The translations under genes were made by a program, and so were the position numbers. Below, in pieces: positions 41,484-45,334 of a stretch of 45,334 nucleotides of DNA. The stretch is from Opitutia bacterium. Lineage in GTDB: Bacteria > Verrucomicrobiota > Verrucomicrobiia > Opitutales > Seribacteraceae. Within the stretch, counting starts at the first letter, position 1, and every line of letters starts with the position of its first letter. Location: positions 1 to 45,334 of the forward strand of contig PAZC01000037.1 in NCBI GenBank assembly GCA_002716045.1, written 5' to 3'. Below the pieces are notes generated by a model that saw only the letters and a program-made list of their open reading frames with translations, did not search any database and was not told the origin of the DNA.

Positions 41484-42359
41484 ATGAAGAGCATGACAGG
41501 ATATGGTCGGAGTTCTTTTCTCTGCGAGAATGTGGAAGTTTCCGTGGAAGTATCTTCGGTGAATAAACGTAATCTGGAAACCGTTGTGTCTCTTCCCAGA
41601 GATTGGCAAGCACTCGAACGCGAAATCCTGACTCTCACCAAGGAGGTAGTCTCTCGCGGGCGAATCAATTTCTCGGTAAAAGCCCGAGTCGACAAAGCCG
41701 AAAGACCCGAAGCATCATGGGATGAAAAACGACTGCGAGACGATCTCGAACAACTGAGAATCTTTGCGGAAGCAGAAGGGATCCCCTACCACCCCGATGC
41801 CTCTCTTCTATGCAGATTAGCATCCGGTCAAAAATTCGAACAATCCTTGCCCGATCCAACCAAAATGACTGAAGGCTTGAAGCAAGCCGCTCAAGAAGCG
41901 TTGAAGGCAATGATTCAAACTAGAATAGAGGAAGGTAAGCATCTCGAGGCAGACATCAAGGCTAGAAACGCCGAAATTACATGTCTCGTCAATGAATTGG
42001 AAGTTTCTAGCGAAGGCATTTCTGCATTGTGGCGAGAGAAGTTACTTGAACGTTTGAGGCAAGCCGAACTGGAACTCGACGCTGAAGACGAGCGCGTCTT
42101 GCGTGAGGTAGCCCTGTTCGCGGAACGCTGTGACGTCTCTGAAGAACTTACCCGTCTCAGAAGCCATGGTGAATTGATGAATCAAATCCTTGAAGAGGAC
42201 GGGCCGGTCGGCAGGAAACTGGAATTCGCTTTGCAAGAAATTTCGCGCGAACTCAACACTGTAGCCAGTAAATCCCCTTCCACAGAGGTTAAGCGATTGG
42301 TTATCGAGGCCCGAGCGGAGTGCGAAAAAATTCGCGAGCAAGCCCTAAACGTAGAATGA
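41484..42359 (+). CDS. yicC: YicC family endoribonuclease
   Basis: YicC is a conserved RNase-like protein. The start at 41484 gives the classic MKSMTGYGR N-terminus; the frame is open further upstream, but those residues lie inside trpB and are not conserved. The C-terminus EVKRLVIEARAECEKIREQALNVE matches the family. E. coli YicC is reported to affect small RNA stability. It follows trpB by 14 bases and is convergent with lspA across 23 bases. Confidence 0.93.
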   Translation: MKSMTGYGRSSFLCENVEVSVEVSSVNKRNLETVVSLPRDWQALEREILTLTKEVVSRGRINFSVKARVDKAERPEASWDEKRLRDDLEQLRIFAEAEGIPYHPDASLLCRLASGQKFEQSLPDPTKMTEGLKQAAQEALKAMIQTRIEEGKHLEADIKARNAEITCLVNELEVSSEGISALWREKLLERLRQAELELDAEDERVLREVALFAERCDVSEELTRLRSHGELMNQILEEDGPVGRKLEFALQEISRELNTVASKSPSTEVKRLVIEARAECEKIREQALNVE

Positions 42360-42382
42360 GACCTCCGTTAGTCGGAATCATC

Positions 42383-42919
42383 TCAATCATTTGTTGCAAC
42401 GGATTCCGATTGAGCTTGTCGAGCATCGGTGAAGCCGATGATGAGGTAAAATACAACCCCTAAAAATATGGCGGAATCAGCTATGTTGAATACCGGAAAA
42501 TGCCTAATCGCGAAGAGAATGTCATTGGAAGATGGAATAAATTGGAAAGTCAGGTCAATGAAATCGACGACTTCCCCTCCCCGAAAGAGGCGGTCGGTCA
42601 AATTACCGGCAATCCCTCCGAAAATAGAACCAAAAATGAATTGAAGTTGGTGACGCTCCAATTCCAAGGCCTTGCGAAAAGACCATATGCAAAGAAGGGC
42701 GGCAATCGCTAAACAAGTCAGAAATTCGGGATAATTCGAGAGCATCGAAAACGATGCGCCGGGGTTTGTCACGTAGGTGAACCCAAAACGCAAAAACCCT
42801 TCCCATTCGAAGACTTCAGCGGATGCTTCTCGAAAACGTCCCGCCCATGTCTTTGATGCCTGGTCAAATACCAGAACAATAAAGCTCAAACTCCAAAACC
42901 GAGCAAACGGCACAACCAA
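42383..42919 (-). CDS. lspA: lipoprotein signal peptidase (signal peptidase II)
   Basis: LspA is an inner-membrane aspartyl protease that removes signal peptides from lipidated prolipoproteins such as the LysM lipoprotein encoded at 16030-16779. Four membrane helices are visible. Catalytic aspartates are Asp119 (GGEVVDFIDL) and Asp148 (FNIADSAIF). The asparagines of VTNPGASFS and GNLTDR are also conserved. At 178 residues it is full length. The ileS-dksA-lspA order on the minus strand resembles a common bacterial arrangement. Confidence 0.96.
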   Translation of the reverse strand: MVVPFARFWSLSFIVLVFDQASKTWAGRFREASAEVFEWEGFLRFGFTYVTNPGASFSMLSNYPEFLTCLAIAALLCIWSFRKALELERHQLQFIFGSIFGGIAGNLTDRLFRGGEVVDFIDLTFQFIPSSNDILFAIRHFPVFNIADSAIFLGVVFYLIIGFTDARQAQSESVATND

Positions 42920-42946
42920 AGCCTCTAACTTCAGACAATGAATTGA

Positions 42947-43891
<945 letters not shown>

Positions 43892-43927
43892 CGCAAGCAG
43901 TTCAATTTGGTTGGTTGGTTGATTAGG

Positions 43928-45334
43928 TTAAACTTCGTCTATAATTGGCTTGGATGCAAGTGCTTCGGCACATCGAGGAGATACTTCGCCCCATGGTCCC
44001 ACAGAAACCAATTTGGGCACCCATCGCCAACTCCGAGGGCAACGGACACCTGAAGCATGTCTCACTTGCATAGAAAGTTCAGTTTCCGGTTCATCGACAA
44101 GGATGACACTTGAAACAATAAAGAGTTCAGGTAATTCAGCCTCGAACTTGCTCAAGACAGCAAATGTCTCGCTGGCAGAATTTCCTCGAATTTCAACCTC
44201 CGCATCAAGGGATTGCCCGATTTCCTTGCGAACTCGAAGCTCTTCTAGTTTTTCGTTAAGAAAGTTAGCCTTGAAATCCAAAATTGCTCTGACTTCCAAG
44301 ACGACTTCATCATCGTACCATGAAGTGTCTGCAATTGGCCAAGGCTGCAAGCAAAGGGCTTCCTCCGAGAAATCCGACCCTTCGGAAAAATGGGACCAAG
44401 CTTCATCGGCGGTAAAAGGGATGATTGGTCCGAGGAGTCGAACAAGTACTTGAAAGATTTTTTCAATAGCTGTTTGTGAAGATCTTCTTAAGCTATCTTG
44501 CGCCGCCAAAGTATATAGGCGATCCTTCAGCACATCATGATAAGTTGCCGATAAAACGGTCCCGCAAAAGCGGTTGAGGATCTGAACCGCTTTATGAAAC
44601 TGATTGGCTTCGAATGCAACGGTCACTTTGTTGAGGGCAATAACCGTCTCACTCAATGCCCATTGATCCAAGGGAGAAAGCTCAGGCAAAGAGACTTCAT
44701 CTCGATCTCGCTCGAAGTCATACAGGTTGCCTAACTGGAACCTCAAAGTGTTTCGAAGTGATCGGTAGATTTGAGTGACTTGTTTGAAAATCTCTTCAGA
44801 CAAAGGGACGTCATTGCGAAAATCCTCGGAACAAACCCATAACCTAAGAACGTCCGCTCCAAAACGAGCAACATAACTATCTGCCGTCTGGGGTTTGCCA
44901 TCACTCTTTGAAATTTTTCTCCCGTCTCCATCCACAACAAACCCATGCGTGAGCAATTTCAAGTAAGGGGGCCGGCCATCGGCAATCATAGAGGTCCACA
45001 AAGAGGACTGGAACCAACCACGGTGCTGATCACTACCCTCAAGATAAAGATCGGCTGGCCACTTCAGATTGTCATCTCGTTGCAGTACCGCCCTGTGACT
45101 GCAGCCTGAATCGATCCAAACATCCAAAGTGTCCGTACTTTTTCGAAGGGTCTTGCCTTGCCAACCCTCGGGCACAGGAATCCCTTCGAGCAGTTCCTCT
45201 TCACTGGATTGAAACCATAGATCAGTGCCGGATTTTTCCACTTTTTCAGCAATGCCTCTTACAATGTCGGCATCCAACAACGCCTCTCCATCCTCGTCAT
45301 GGAAAACTGGTATCGGCACACCCCATGAACGTTG
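43928..45334 (-). CDS. ileS: isoleucyl-tRNA synthetase, C-terminal part (runs off the window)
   Basis: The frame is open to the last base of the window, beginning with QRSWGVPIPV, the usual catalytic-domain sequence, so the 5' part is missing. The WIDSG and GSDQHRGWFQSSL segments, the KMSKS-like loop KISKSDG, and the anticodon-binding domain match class Ia IleS. The C-terminal zinc knuckle reads CPRS ... SPRC, so two of the four cysteines are serine. The enzyme charges tRNA-Ile with editing by a CP1 domain that lies outside this window. Confidence 0.95.
   Translation of the reverse strand, partial: QRSWGVPIPVFHDEDGEALLDADIVRGIAEKVEKSGTDLWFQSSEEELLEGIPVPEGWQGKTLRKSTDTLDVWIDSGCSHRAVLQRDDNLKWPADLYLEGSDQHRGWFQSSLWTSMIADGRPPYLKLLTHGFVVDGDGRKISKSDGKPQTADSYVARFGADVLRLWVCSEDFRNDVPLSEEIFKQVTQIYRSLRNTLRFQLGNLYDFERDRDEVSLPELSPLDQWALSETVIALNKVTVAFEANQFHKAVQILNRFCGTVLSATYHDVLKDRLYTLAAQDSLRRSSQTAIEKIFQVLVRLLGPIIPFTADEAWSHFSEGSDFSEEALCLQPWPIADTSWYDDEVVLEVRAILDFKANFLNEKLEELRVRKEIGQSLDAEVEIRGNSASETFAVLSKFEAELPELFIVSSVILVDEPETELSMQVRHASGVRCPRSWRWVPKLVSVGPWGEVSPRCAEALASKPIIDEV

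Overview
The window looks like a chromosomal segment of a Gram-negative member of the Verrucomicrobiota, most likely class Opitutae. This is inferred from gene content, not from a marker-gene phylogeny. The evidence is outer-membrane genes (kdsB, an LptF/LptG-type permease, lipoprotein signal peptidase), an mcsA-mcsB-clpC cluster, a DksA-like protein without zinc-finger cysteines, a PEP-CTERM protein, and exported proteins with InlB-type B-repeats and a tryptophan-rich C-terminus. I see no rRNA, tRNA, CRISPR array, insertion sequence, integrase or prophage gene.

Layout. 0-3 kb: ispE faces away from a tightly overlapping pyrF-ispD-ispF group (isoprenoid precursor synthesis plus the last step of UMP synthesis). 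3-7.6 kb: a minus-strand mcsA-mcsB-clpC-ndk operon (protein-arginine phosphorylation and degradation) with a good promoter and an adjacent palindrome. 7.7-10.6 kb: ilvE and acs. 10.6-12.5 kb: queA and a secreted YceI-like protein whose 3' end overlaps ruvC antisense. 12.4-23.1 kb: a run of twelve minus-strand genes, HIT-phoH-pgpH-ybeY-DUF502-recO-yjbQ-TPR/LysM lipoprotein-cysteine desulfurase-recF-TauE-ruvC. Several are joined by ATGA or GTGA stop/start overlaps. The order phoH-pgpH-ybeY-...-recO matches a widespread bacterial arrangement and supports the weak RecO call. 23.3-27.5 kb: glgA and a large SNF2-family ATPase on the plus strand.

27.5-37.7 kb is the unusual part. It holds three large exported proteins: an 863-residue PEP-CTERM protein with autotransporter-like repeats, a divergently transcribed 1661-residue protein with 14 B-repeats and a Trp-rich end domain, and a 670-residue protein resembling a verrucomicrobial exported family. 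The first two share an N-terminal domain of about 200 residues that I cannot assign to a known family. Two of the B-repeats in the giant protein are each interrupted by a cupredoxin-like domain whose usual metal ligands are mostly replaced.

37.9-45.3 kb returns to core genes: an LptF/G-type permease with kdsB (lipopolysaccharide), rhodanese-trpB-yicC on the plus strand, then lspA, a DksA-like protein and the 3' part of ileS on the minus strand, running off the window end. Base composition and codon use look similar throughout by eye. Nothing here shows recent gene transfer.
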